Below are positions 8,599 through 17,105 of a stretch of 64,000 nt of DNA, one piece after another. The stretch's first letter is position 1; each line of letters begins with the position of its first letter. The DNA comes from Pseudomonas tremae (GTDB taxonomy: Bacteria; Pseudomonadota; Gammaproteobacteria; Pseudomonadales; Pseudomonadaceae): NCBI RefSeq assembly GCF_001401155.1, contig NZ_LJRO01000090.1, positions 124,001-188,000 on the forward strand. Reading direction: 5' to 3'. The translations under genes and the position numbers were made by a program. The notes under the pieces were generated by a model that had not been told where the DNA came from, made no database searches, and saw only the letters and a list, made by a program, of their open reading frames with translations.

Positions 8599-9467
8599 CG
8601 ACAACAACCAGCACCAGACTGCGTTTTTACGGCATTAATCTGGGTGTACCCGTGTTTCTCGCGTTACTGGTTTTCGTGACGTTTGACCTGACCAACATCG
8701 ACCGGCAATTGAGCGACATGCTGTTTGATTCGGCCACTGGTGTATTTCCCATCGGGCAAATTCATCTATTTGAGACCATCACCCACAAATGGGCCAGGAT
8801 CATCCCCAACCTGACCGGCGAACTGGCAATAATCGGTGCGATCATGTCGTTCGTCTGGCCCCTGCTGGAGCGACGCAGGAACTCGGGCCTGACGCAGCTC
8901 GCCATACGCGCCCGGCTTGAACGCCCTCTGCAATTCGCCCGCAGGCATCGTCTCGATTTCTTTTTTGTAACGGTCGCGTTTTCGGTGAGCACAGGGATGA
9001 TCCATTACCTGAAAAGCCACACCAGCGTGTATTGCCCGGTCGAAACGACGCTGTACGGCGGTACTCAGGCACATATCGAATGGTTCAGGAACTTCAATCT
9101 TCTGCATGAAGCAGGTGCCGGGCGATGCTGGCCGGGCGGGCATGCTTCCAGTGCATTCAGCCTGCTGGCCCTGTACTTCGTGGCGCGGCGCTATTGCTGG
9201 CAGCATTCGAACGTGCTGCTGGCAGGTATTCTGTTGCTCGGCATGATCTACGGCACGACGCGGGTGCTTCAGGGCTGGCACTACATGTCACACACCTTCT
9301 GGGCAGGTATCGTTGTGTGGCTGAGTTCTCTGCTGGTTGCCTTGTGCTTTTACGGCCGGGCAAAGCTGCAGAGGCCTGTCCGCAAGGGGTCATTGTCGTA
9401 TGGCAATGACCAGCCGCTCGTTCGCCCCCTGAAGTCATCGGCTACCCTGACCCGGTCAGCTGGATAG
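8595..9467 (+). CDS. PAP2-family membrane phosphatase (lipid A phosphatase-like)
   Basis: Integral membrane phosphatase of about 290 residues with roughly six hydrophobic segments. The PAP2 signature is present as YLKSHTSVYCP (motif 1 lysine), WPGGHASSAFS (motif 2, GGH in place of SGH) and TTRVLQGWHYMSHTFWAG (motif 3). In motif 3 the usual final aspartate is histidine, as in a known PAP2 subgroup. The start at TTG 8595 overlaps the upstream stop; ATG 8565 is an alternative in the same frame. With an Ais-like phosphatase before it and a response regulator after it, a role in removing phosphate from lipid A or undecaprenyl pyrophosphate is plausible but not shown by sequence. Confidence 0.8.
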   Translation: MTTTTSTRLRFYGINLGVPVFLALLVFVTFDLTNIDRQLSDMLFDSATGVFPIGQIHLFETITHKWARIIPNLTGELAIIGAIMSFVWPLLERRRNSGLTQLAIRARLERPLQFARRHRLDFFFVTVAFSVSTGMIHYLKSHTSVYCPVETTLYGGTQAHIEWFRNFNLLHEAGAGRCWPGGHASSAFSLLALYFVARRYCWQHSNVLLAGILLLGMIYGTTRVLQGWHYMSHTFWAGIVVWLSSLLVALCFYGRAKLQRPVRKGSLSYGNDQPLVRPLKSSATLTRSAG

Positions 9468-9486
9468 AAAACAGGAAGGCGTTGCG

Positions 9487-10161
9487 ATGAACATTCTGGT
9501 GATTGAAGACCACCGCGATATCCACGATAACCTGCTGGAGTTTTTCGAACTCCGAGGGCATGCGGTCGAAGGTGCGCTGGATGGTCTGAGCGGGCTGCAC
9601 CTGGCCGCCTCGAAACGTTTTGATGCAATCGTTCTGGACATCATGTTACCGGGCATTGATGGAAACCAGATCTGCCGCAGCCTGCGTCAGTACTCGAAGT
9701 CGGAAGTCGCGATCGTCATGCTCAGCGCTCGCGATGAGCTGGACGATCGTCTGATCGGCTTCAAGGTCGGGGCCGATGATTACATCACCAAGCCTTTTGC
9801 AATGGCCGAAGTGCTGGCCCGGATAGAAGCAGTAGTGGGGCGACGGCAGCGCAAGGACAGCCGGGTGCTGATGGTGGCCGACCTGCGCTTTGACCTCGAC
9901 ACCCTGGAGGTCACCCGTAACGAGGTGTCATTGAAGCTGAACCCGACCAGCATGAAGCTGCTGGAGTTGTTGATGCGCAAAAGCCCGCATATCGTGAAGC
10001 ATTCCGAGCTTGAAGCGGTACTGTGGGGGCGCGACGCACCGAACAGCAGCAGCCTGCGCAGCAGCATTCACATCCTCAGGCGCACACTGCACAACGGCCA
10101 TGACACGCCGCTTTTGCATACCGCTCACGGGCTTGGCTACAAGCTGTGCGTACAGCGTTGA
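9487..10161 (+). CDS. OmpR-family response regulator, ColR-like
   Basis: DNA-binding response regulator of 224 residues. The receiver domain has the acidic pair in VIEDHRD, the phospho-acceptor aspartate in IVLDIMLPGIDG and the lysine in GADDYITKPF. The C-terminal winged helix ends with LLHTAHGLGYKLCVQR. Resemblance to ColR is strong (LSGLHLA, RDELDDRLIGFKVGADDY), but no sensor kinase is adjacent, so it is an orphan or shares a distant kinase. It lies 19 bp after the PAP2 gene and probably belongs to the same transcript, suggesting it regulates envelope modification. A good start site is not marked by a strong ribosome-binding site, but the N-terminus matches the family. Confidence 0.9.
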   Translation: MNILVIEDHRDIHDNLLEFFELRGHAVEGALDGLSGLHLAASKRFDAIVLDIMLPGIDGNQICRSLRQYSKSEVAIVMLSARDELDDRLIGFKVGADDYITKPFAMAEVLARIEAVVGRRQRKDSRVLMVADLRFDLDTLEVTRNEVSLKLNPTSMKLLELLMRKSPHIVKHSELEAVLWGRDAPNSSSLRSSIHILRRTLHNGHDTPLLHTAHGLGYKLCVQR

Positions 10162-10168
10162 CGCATGC

Positions 10169-11083
10169 TCAGGCAGTGCGCGTCAGCGGTCGCCGGGCGC
10201 GGGCCAGTGACAGGTTGAGACGACGTAGCAGGTTGTCTGGTGTTTCGTTGAGCGCCATAACCACCGCCACACTGGCTGACAGATGAAGACGCTCACCCTG
10301 TTGTCGGGTTTTGTGCGCCAGGCTGGCGACTGCGTGCTGCAACTCCAGCGCCAACAGCTTTGCCTGACTCTCGCCAGTATCGGGCAACAGCACTACAAAG
10401 CGGTCGCCGGCAAGCCTGCATAGCAGGTCATGACGACGCAGGTTGAGCGTCAGCAAATGACTGAGCGCCGACAGCACTTCATCTCCTTCTGCATGACCAA
10501 ACGTTTTGTTGATAGCGCTGAAACCGTCGATATCCAGTGCCAGCAGCGACAGCGGTTGCTGCTGGCAGAGGCTTTGCTCAAGGCTTACGATCAATTGCCG
10601 CTGCAGAGTGTCGGCGTTGCCCAGCGGAGTCAGCTTGTCGTAAAGCCGATGGTCACCAAAGCCACGATCGCGCTTTTCCACCTGCGCGCGGGTCGCCAGT
10701 TGCTCTCGATGCCAATGGTGGATGCCGAGGGTCAATAGAATCAGGCCGACCGGCATCGGGCCGGACGCCAGCCAATGGTCCCATTCGATTTTGGCGGGCA
10801 GACGAATGAACTCGTCCAGCACGTCGACCCACCATGAAAACAACACGCAGCTCAGCCCCACCGACAGGTAGTTGGTCACCCGACCGGCTGGCCGTCTCTT
10901 GAGCACCAGAAACAGCCAGATGAGCGACAGCAAAGCAGAGCCACCTTCGCCAACGATGTCGAGCCATTGCCATTCGCTCACCGGCTTTACAGTGCCCGAT
11001 GACAGAAAAGCCGCCAGCCCTAGGTTGGCGGCAATCATCAGCACGGCGAGCTTCCAGCGATGAGGTTGGATGATCCTGAACAT
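10169..11083 (-). CDS. GGDEF-domain protein with degenerate active site
   Basis: Membrane protein of 304 residues: about four hydrophobic segments in the first 140 residues, a short linker, then a GGDEF domain. The catalytic motif reads AGDRF (around residue 224) instead of GGDEF, so diguanylate cyclase activity is doubtful. The inhibitory site RxxD is intact (RRHD, five residues before), so the domain may bind c-di-GMP as a receptor. The start at 11081-11083 has AGGAG about eleven bases upstream. It converges on the ColR-like regulator, with the two stop codons only 8 bp apart. Loss of activity is an inference from motif residues. Confidence 0.85.
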   Translation of the reverse strand: MFRIIQPHRWKLAVLMIAANLGLAAFLSSGTVKPVSEWQWLDIVGEGGSALLSLIWLFLVLKRRPAGRVTNYLSVGLSCVLFSWWVDVLDEFIRLPAKIEWDHWLASGPMPVGLILLTLGIHHWHREQLATRAQVEKRDRGFGDHRLYDKLTPLGNADTLQRQLIVSLEQSLCQQQPLSLLALDIDGFSAINKTFGHAEGDEVLSALSHLLTLNLRRHDLLCRLAGDRFVVLLPDTGESQAKLLALELQHAVASLAHKTRQQGERLHLSASVAVVMALNETPDNLLRRLNLSLARARRPLTRTA

Positions 11084-11286
11084 GATAAAAACGGCTCCTG
11101 ATGTGCTGACTGTCGGCCAGCAGAACAGATGCACATGACACTAGGGTGAAGGTGGGTGGGCTGAAAATACCTTTCATTACCGAATCAGGCAGGGCGACTG
11201 CGTGCGTCCGGCGGTTGCTTTACCTGCACCTCGGTCATGTCAGAAATGGCGGCCAGACGAACGAACAGGATTTTTTCCTGGCCTGC

Positions 11287-11314
11287 TTGACTTCCTTTTC
11301 CGAATCAGTAACAT
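11287..11314 (+). promoter_or_regulatory. Sigma-70 promoter of tRNA-Asn
   Basis: TTGACT and TAACAT are separated by 16 bp, ending ten bases before the first base of the tRNA, as expected for a tRNA promoter. Confidence 0.65.
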
Positions 11315-11323
11315 AGCGCTCAT

Positions 11324-11399
<76 letters not shown>

Positions 11400-11440
11400 T
11401 ACATAGGCACAGAGGTAATCTGTATAGCCTCTGAACCCAA

Positions 11441-11470
11441 AAAACCCGCCTTTATGGCGGGTTTTTTGTT
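11441..11470 (+). terminator. Intrinsic terminator after tRNA-Asn
   Basis: AACCCGCC-TTTAT-GGCGGGTT followed by TTTTTGTTTT, about 45 bp downstream of the tRNA. A run of A residues on the other side makes it potentially bidirectional. Confidence 0.85.
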
Positions 11471-11539
11471 TTCTGCGCTTATAGGGGCCTATCGTGCGGG
11501 GAGAGGACCTTAAGATCTGATCCGCATTGCGGCCGTTCT

Positions 11540-11623
11540 TCAATACGGCGAAATAGTGCCCAGCAACCCCACCCCGATTGCCAATAACAAAAAACCGATC
11601 AATGAAAGTCCGAGCTTGCCCAT
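11540..11623 (-). CDS. Putative 27-residue membrane peptide
   Basis: Short reading frame with an optimal ribosome-binding site (AGGAG six bases before ATG at 11621-11623). The product starts MGKLGLSLIGFLLLAIG and ends GTISPY: one positive residue near the start, a single continuous hydrophobic helix of about 20 residues, then a short polar tail. This is the usual shape of bacterial single-span small proteins. The frame stands alone between the tRNA-Asn terminator and the MocR gene, and no overlapping gene explains it. Function is unknown. The evidence is the ribosome-binding site plus composition; conservation was not tested. Confidence 0.55.
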   Translation of the reverse strand: MGKLGLSLIGFLLLAIGVGLLGTISPY

Positions 11624-11793
11624 TAGTCTCTCCTGCTGCTGTGCTGGATCGCATACCGCAGGCGCCAATGGCTGGCGTTCGGCAGCGCGTTTGGATGCGT
11701 TGCCATTATCGTGTGTGGTGAGTTTCTGGTACAGATTCAGAAACAGCTAAAAAATACAGATCAGTTTCCTTTGAAGCACGCTGTCCTAAGGTC

Positions 11794-13212
11794 TCAGAAC
11801 GACGCGATGATACGCCCCAGCATCGCCATCGCCTGTTCGCTGCGGTCATCCCAAGGCGTGCCGTAGTTCAGGCGCGCGCAGTTCTTGAAACGCTGCGAGG
11901 CCGAGAATATCGGGCCGGGTGCCAGACTGATGCCTTGCGCCAGCGCAAGCTGGAACAGCTGCAGCGAATCCACCTGCTCAGGAAATTCAAACCACAGGAA
12001 ATAGCCGCCGATCGGGCGGGTAACGCGTGTCGCTGCTGGAAAATAGCGGGCGGCAGCGGCCAGCATTGCGCCCTGTTGCAGCTCCAGAACATCACGCAGT
12101 TTGCGCAGATGGCGGTCGTAGCCGCCGTGCTTGAGATAATCGGCGATGGCGGCCTGTGCGGGCACAGACGGTGAAATAGTAGTCATCAGTTTCAGGCGGT
12201 CGATCTGCTCGGCATACCGCCCGCCCGCGACCCAACCGATACGGTAACCGGGCGCCAGGGTCTTGGAGAACGAGCTGCAGTGCATTACCAGGCCGCTGCG
12301 GTCCAGGCTTTTGACCGGGTAGGGCGCCTTGGCGCCGTAGTACAGCTCGGCGTATACGTCATCTTCGATCAAGGGTATCTGCTGCCGTTCGAGCAGGTCG
12401 TAGAGCCTGACCTTTTTCTCTTGAGTCATGCTCGCACCCAGCGGGTTCTGGAAGCTGCTCATGAACCAGCAGGCTTTGATCGGCAAGCGCGAGAGGCTGT
12501 CCTGCAGCGAGTCCAGGTCCACGCCGTCACGCGGATGAACAGGGATCTCGACGGCTTTGAGCTTGAGCCGTTCGAGTACTTGAAGGCAGGCGTAGAAGGC
12601 GGGGGCTTCGATGGCGACCAGGTCGCCGGGCTCGGTGACGCATTGCAGGCATAGATTCAAAGCCTCCATGGCGCCGTTGGTGATCACCAGCTCGTCGGCA
12701 GACAGACGTGAGCCGTTGATCATGTAACGCAGGGCGATCTGTCGACGCAGTTCGGAATTTCCGCTGGTCATGTCGCCGACAATGCCTGATGGCGTCATGG
12801 CACGCACGGCGCAAGCCATCGATTTCGCCAGCCGGGGTAGCGGATACAGATGCGGGCTGGGAAACGCCGAGCCAAAGGGCACCGTGTCAGGGTCCTTGAG
12901 CGACCCGAGCACCGAGAAGATCAGGTCGCTGACCCCAAGTTCGGTACCTTCGCTGGCATGTCGGACCAGTTCAGGTTCGGTCAGTGCGTTGGACGTATGT
13001 TCTCGCACGTAATACCCGGACCTTGCGCGGGCCTGTATCAGCCCTTTGTCTTCAAGCAGGTAATACGCCTTGAAGACGGTAGCGGGGCTGACCGACCAGG
13101 TACGACTTGCGACCCGGACAGAAGGTAATTTTTCACCGGCAGGCAGCACACCGCTGCGAATCATTTCCGAGATATCGGCTGCGAACTTTTCGTAGCGTTT
13201 CATAAGCGCCAT
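11794..13212 (-). CDS. MocR/PdxR-family transcriptional regulator (GntR HTH + aminotransferase fold)
   Basis: Regulator of 472 residues combining an N-terminal GntR winged helix (KLPSVRVASRTWSVSPATVFKAYYLLEDKGLI, within the first 70 residues) with a class I aminotransferase-like domain. The pyridoxal-phosphate lysine is visible in SSFSKTLAPGYRIGW and the cofactor-binding aspartate/tyrosine region in PLIEDDVYAELYY. Members usually sense PLP or an amino compound and regulate a divergent neighbour. Here the divergent gene is the SulP transporter, which may be the target (inference). Start ATG 13210-13212 was chosen by domain start; ATG 13203 is also possible, and the frame is open for 40 codons upstream. 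Confidence 0.9.
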   Translation of the reverse strand: MALMKRYEKFAADISEMIRSGVLPAGEKLPSVRVASRTWSVSPATVFKAYYLLEDKGLIQARARSGYYVREHTSNALTEPELVRHASEGTELGVSDLIFSVLGSLKDPDTVPFGSAFPSPHLYPLPRLAKSMACAVRAMTPSGIVGDMTSGNSELRRQIALRYMINGSRLSADELVITNGAMEALNLCLQCVTEPGDLVAIEAPAFYACLQVLERLKLKAVEIPVHPRDGVDLDSLQDSLSRLPIKACWFMSSFQNPLGASMTQEKKVRLYDLLERQQIPLIEDDVYAELYYGAKAPYPVKSLDRSGLVMHCSSFSKTLAPGYRIGWVAGGRYAEQIDRLKLMTTISPSVPAQAAIADYLKHGGYDRHLRKLRDVLELQQGAMLAAAARYFPAATRVTRPIGGYFLWFEFPEQVDSLQLFQLALAQGISLAPGPIFSASQRFKNCARLNYGTPWDDRSEQAMAMLGRIIASF

Positions 13213-13360
13213 TGTCTGAGTGGTGCAGCCATGATGAGCCAGACAGCGCTCAGAGAACAGTCGCAAGATACTTTCAAAAAAGCATATCAGAGACTTCGAA
13301 CGCTCATCTCGGAATGCCTGGGCAACTGTCATTCAAGTACTTTGTGCGGATAAAACATGC

Positions 13361-13390
13361 TTGAACCCTCCAAACGGATAGGCCTATGAT
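13361..13390 (+). promoter_or_regulatory. Candidate sigma-70 promoter of the SulP leader transcript
   Basis: TTGAAC and TATGAT are separated by 18 bp, giving an expected start near 13397. Transcription would produce a leader of about 230 nt before the SulP start codon. Confidence 0.5.
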
Positions 13391-13424
13391 GTGCAGGTCC
13401 TGCTACCCTTGTAAGGAATTGTCC

Positions 13425-13460
13425 TTGTCTCGTTCCAACTGGCTGCCTACGCCGCCTTAG
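13425..13460 (+). CDS. Possible leader peptide upstream of SulP
   Basis: An 11-codon frame starting at TTG, preceded by AAGGA at seven bases. It encodes [11 protein letters not shown] and then a stop. It begins about 28 bases after the predicted transcription start. Proline-rich ends such as P-T-P-P slow ribosomes, so a regulatory role is possible. Nothing but position, ribosome-binding site and composition supports it. Confidence 0.3.
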   Translation: MSRSNWLPTPP

Positions 13461-13627
13461 CGCTTCGCCCCCTCGCCACACCCTGACTGCCATTAGCTGC
13501 GGTCGTCTGTTGCCGTGTCCGTTTTGCGGTCGCTGCCACGTTCATCACAACCCAATCGAAAACTGATGCTCTTGCTCGTCCGGCACGCGTTGCTGTGCGT
13601 CCTGCTGCGTCTGTCATAGGTATTTCT

Positions 13628-15115
13628 ATGCTCGAAAAAATCAAAGCTGCGTGGTTTTCCAACGTCCGCGCCGATGTTCTGGCCGGGCTGGTTGTCGCCT
13701 TGGCCCTGATTCCAGAAGCCATTGCGTTCTCGATCATTACCGGCGTGGACCCGAAAGTCGGGCTGTATGCCTCGTTTTGTATCTGCACGATCATTGCGTT
13801 CGTGGGCGGCCGTCCCGCCATGATCTCCGCGGCCACAGGTGCGATGGCCCTGCTGATGGTGAACCTGGTGAAAGAGCATGGTCTTCAGTATCTGCTGGCC
13901 GCCACGTTGCTGTGTGGCGTATTGCAGATCATTGCAGGCTATCTGCGGCTGGGTGAACTGATGCGCTTTGTGTCGCGCTCAGTCGTCACCGGTTTCGTCA
14001 ACGCCCTGGCGATTCTGATCTTCATGGCTCAGTTGCCGGAGCTGACAAACGTCACCTGGCCGGTCTATGCAATGACCGCAGCGGGTCTGGCCATCATCTA
14101 TCTGTTTCCGCGTGTGCCGGTACTGGGCAAGTTGCTGCCGTCGCCACTGGTGTGCATTCTGGTGCTCACTGCGATCTCCATCTACATGGGCCTTCACGTC
14201 AGAACAGTAGGGGACATGGGCGCGATGCCTGACAGTCTGCCGACGTTCATGTGGCCGGACGTCACGCCGGGTATCGAGACGCTGCTGATCATCCTGCCGT
14301 ACTCCGCTGCGCTGGCCGTTGTGGGCCTGCTCGAGTCGATGATGACGGCGACTATCGTCGACGACCTGACCGACACCGGCAGTGATCGCAATCGGGAGTG
14401 CAAGGGGCAGGGCATTGCCAACATTGCCAGTGGCCTGATCGGCGGCATGGCCGGCTGCGCCATGATCGGTCAGTCGATGATCAATGTGAAGTCTGGTGGC
14501 AAGACGCGTCTTTCAACACTCAGTGCGGGCTTGTTGCTGTTGATCATGATGCTGTTTCTGGGCGACTGGCTGGCGCGCATTCCGATGGCGGCGCTGGTGG
14601 CGGTCATGATCATGGTGTCCATCAGTACATTCAGTTGGGGGTCGATCCGTAACCTCAAGGAGTACCCTCTCTCGACCAACATCGTGATGGTTGTCACTGT
14701 GGTGGTGGTCGTGGCCACACACAACCTGGCCTATGGTGTGCTAGTCGGGTCGCTGCTGGCTGCGATGTTTTTTGCCAGCAAAATCGCCCACTACCTCGAC
14801 GTCAGCTCGCAACGCGATCCTCTCCACAGCCAACGTACTTATTATGTGACCGGTCAGGTATTCTTTGCCTCCGCTGACCGTTTCATGGCGTCATTCGACC
14901 TGCGGGAAAGCGTGGAAGCGGTGGTCATCGATCTTCGCGAGGCGCACTTCTGGGACGTTACGGCAGTTGCTGCGCTGGACAAAGTGGTACTGAAGCTGAG
15001 GAGGGCGGGTGCCAGCGTGGAGGTGGTCGGCATGAACCGCGCCACGACCACGCTGGTGGACAGGTTTGGCGTACACGACAAGCCTGATGGAATTGACTCG
15101 CTGATGGGGCATTGA
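13628..15115 (+). CDS. SulP/SLC26-family inorganic anion transporter with STAS domain
   Basis: Inner-membrane anion transporter of 495 residues (sulfate, bicarbonate or related anions). The first 390 residues hold ten or more hydrophobic segments, with SulP hallmarks [20 protein letters not shown] and [20 protein letters not shown] near the N-terminus and [24 protein letters not shown] in the middle. A C-terminal STAS domain follows ([23 protein letters not shown]). The start at 13628 ([10 protein letters not shown]) follows the family; the frame extends 11 codons upstream. The gene diverges from an MocR regulator and has a long leader. Sequence does not identify the transported anion. Confidence 0.92.
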   Translation: MLEKIKAAWFSNVRADVLAGLVVALALIPEAIAFSIITGVDPKVGLYASFCICTIIAFVGGRPAMISAATGAMALLMVNLVKEHGLQYLLAATLLCGVLQIIAGYLRLGELMRFVSRSVVTGFVNALAILIFMAQLPELTNVTWPVYAMTAAGLAIIYLFPRVPVLGKLLPSPLVCILVLTAISIYMGLHVRTVGDMGAMPDSLPTFMWPDVTPGIETLLIILPYSAALAVVGLLESMMTATIVDDLTDTGSDRNRECKGQGIANIASGLIGGMAGCAMIGQSMINVKSGGKTRLSTLSAGLLLLIMMLFLGDWLARIPMAALVAVMIMVSISTFSWGSIRNLKEYPLSTNIVMVVTVVVVVATHNLAYGVLVGSLLAAMFFASKIAHYLDVSSQRDPLHSQRTYYVTGQVFFASADRFMASFDLRESVEAVVIDLREAHFWDVTAVAALDKVVLKLRRAGASVEVVGMNRATTTLVDRFGVHDKPDGIDSLMGH

Positions 15116-15136
15116 TCTGTTATCCGCTTGCCCGGT

Positions 15137-16321
15137 TCAGACCGGCATGTGCAGCCGGATGACGGAGCCGCCACCGGGCCTGTCCTGAACCTCGATATGC
15201 GCCTCGTGCTCGACGCAGATAGCGCGGGCGATGGACAGGCCAAGGCCGCTGCCCCCCGAATAGCGTGCCCGCGAACGCTCTGCGCGCCAGAAGCGGTCGA
15301 ACACTTGTTCAAGGTTTTCCGGACCGAAACCCGGGCCGCGGTCCGAGAAGGTCAGTTCGACATTGCGCGCGGTCGCTCTGGCGGCAATCAGCAGTTCGCC
15401 GCCCTGTGCTGAGTAGCGCAGCGCGTTATCCACGAGGATATTGACCACCTGACCCATACGGTCCCGGTCCGCCGTGATGTTCAATTGGCGAGGTATGTCC
15501 AGGGTTACACGCAAGTGCGCTTCATCCAGTTGCGTGGCGAACCAGCTCAAGCGCTCGGCCACCAGTTTTTGCAAGGGAAACACAGTTTTGTCCAGCGTCA
15601 GCTGTCCGGCGCTGGCCAGCGACAGCAGGTGCAGATCGCTGACCAGCTTGTTCAGTTGGCTGAGCTGCCGATGGACCAGTTCCAGCTGCGCGATATCACG
15701 TGGAAACACTTCATCGATCATGCCCTGAACGCGACCCATGGCGGCGTTCAGCGGCGTTCTCAGCTCATGGGCGATCATTGCGCTGGATTCACTGACCTCC
15801 AGTTCGTAACGACCCAGCTGGGTGGTCATGGTATTGAAGTCGCTGACCAGCGCCTGTAGTTCTTCCGGTCCTTTGACGTCCATCGGCAGGCGGGTCTTGA
15901 AGTCGCCCTGAGCAACGCGTCGTGCGCCTCGGGCAATCGACGAAAACTGACTGGAGAGCGGACGTGAAAACAGAAAACCGAAAAAGATGATGATGGGAAT
16001 GGCGCCTGCTACCAGCCCCGACAACACCCACCACTCCTTGTTGGCAATGCCCGGCAACAGATTTTCGATGGGATAGTACTGAACGAACAGCTCCCGAAGC
16101 CTGGCAATGTTTGCCTCGGGATCGGCTTGCAGACGCTGAAATTCGCTGCGCACCTCGGTCGGCATTGCCTGCACGGTCATCCAGTCAGACACCGTGACGT
16201 GCAGCCACATGCAAAAGGCAATCACGATGACTGCACCCACCGCCAGCATGCTCATGCGCATACCGACCCAATGCCACAAAGGTTGCTGCCTGTGCCTGAA
16301 AAGAGGTCGCATGAGTTTCAC
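15137..16321 (-). CDS. Sensor histidine kinase of the RND efflux locus
   Basis: Inner-membrane sensor kinase of 394 residues. Two transmembrane segments (about residues 20-45 and 95-118) flank a periplasmic loop of roughly 50 residues. A HAMP domain, a dimerisation domain with the phospho-acceptor histidine in MIAHELRTPLNAAMG, and an ATPase domain with N (NILVDNALRYSA), G1 (DRGPGFG) and G2 (GGSGLGLSIA) boxes follow. Translation starts at GTG 16319-16321, which overlaps the response regulator stop (GTGA). It probably activates the divergent efflux operon through its partner regulator. Confidence 0.92.
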   Translation of the reverse strand: MKLMRPLFRHRQQPLWHWVGMRMSMLAVGAVIVIAFCMWLHVTVSDWMTVQAMPTEVRSEFQRLQADPEANIARLRELFVQYYPIENLLPGIANKEWWVLSGLVAGAIPIIIFFGFLFSRPLSSQFSSIARGARRVAQGDFKTRLPMDVKGPEELQALVSDFNTMTTQLGRYELEVSESSAMIAHELRTPLNAAMGRVQGMIDEVFPRDIAQLELVHRQLSQLNKLVSDLHLLSLASAGQLTLDKTVFPLQKLVAERLSWFATQLDEAHLRVTLDIPRQLNITADRDRMGQVVNILVDNALRYSAQGGELLIAARATARNVELTFSDRGPGFGPENLEQVFDRFWRAERSRARYSGGSGLGLSIARAICVEHEAHIEVQDRPGGGSVIRLHMPV

Positions 16322-17007
16322 CTGAATCGATAACCGACTGACCGCACTGTCACCAGCACGTTATCCACGCCATGAATTTCAAGTTTGCGACGCAGGTTAT
16401 GCACATGTGCATCGACCACTCTGGCCAGCGCCTCGCTCTCGGGGAGGCAGATCTCAAGCAATTCTTCCCGGGTGAAAGCCTTGGACGGGGTTTTCAGCAG
16501 GGTCGATAGAATCTTGAACTCGGTCGGCGTGAGGTCAAGCAGGGTGTGTGGGGTGTCGGCGTTCTCGATAACGGCGGTGACCGATTCAAGGTCCACCAGC
16601 AGGTGCTGATGGCGCAGGTGGCGGTCGTTATTGCCATTTTGCTGTGAACGCCTGAGCACTGCATGCACCCTGGCGACTACCTCTTTTGGGTTGTAGGGTT
16701 TGACCACGTAATCGTCGGCGCCGTAGCGCAGCGCTCCGAGTTTTTCAGGCTCATCACCCATGGCGGTCACCATGATCACCGGTGTGTCGCTGCAGCGTCT
16801 TACCGCCGATAGCACATCAGTGCCGCTGACCAGCGGCAGCATCACGTCCAGCAGAATCAGGTCGGGCTTCCATTGACGGTGCATGTCGATGCCGCGCTGG
16901 CCGTTTTCTGCCAGCCCTACGATGAAGCCGTCACGAAGCAGGTAGGCCTCGAGAATACTGGCACTGTCGGCATCGTCTTCGACGATAAGAATGCGTTTTC
17001 CTGACAT
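16318..17007 (-). CDS. OmpR-family response regulator of the RND efflux locus
   Basis: Response regulator of 229 residues with a receiver domain (VEDDADS acidic pair; phospho-acceptor aspartate in LILLDVMLPLVSG; lysine in GADDYVVKPYNPKE) and a C-terminal winged helix ending VTVRSVGYRFR. It is transcribed with, and translationally coupled to, the sensor kinase downstream. Its start lies about 100 bp from the divergent outer-membrane factor gene. The interval contains a direct repeat typical of OmpR-family binding sites, so it most likely regulates the efflux operon and itself. The inducing signal is unknown. Confidence 0.93.
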   Translation of the reverse strand: MSGKRILIVEDDADSASILEAYLLRDGFIVGLAENGQRGIDMHRQWKPDLILLDVMLPLVSGTDVLSAVRRCSDTPVIMVTAMGDEPEKLGALRYGADDYVVKPYNPKEVVARVHAVLRRSQQNGNNDRHLRHQHLLVDLESVTAVIENADTPHTLLDLTPTEFKILSTLLKTPSKAFTREELLEICLPESEALARVVDAHVHNLRRKLEIHGVDNVLVTVRSVGYRFR

Positions 17008-17016
17008 GGGGGTGCC

Positions 17017-17034
17017 TCTTGATCAAATCTTGAT
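17017..17034. promoter_or_regulatory. Direct repeat, probable response-regulator binding site
   Basis: TCTTGAT occurs twice, at 17017-17023 and 17028-17034, spaced 11 bp start to start, which is one helical turn. It sits immediately upstream of the response-regulator start, in the divergent promoter region shared with the efflux operon. Confidence 0.45.
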
Positions 17035-17105
17035 AATTAGCGAACGGTTTATTGAAAGTCGGCGTTCAGGATTGCGTCCAGACCCCACTGTCGCGGACAG
17101 ATCCT

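Noticed and set aside
7816..8607. Minus-strand frame of 263 codons over the Ais-like gene
   Set aside because: Shadow of the histidine phosphatase; histidine-rich composition is a by-product of the opposite frame.
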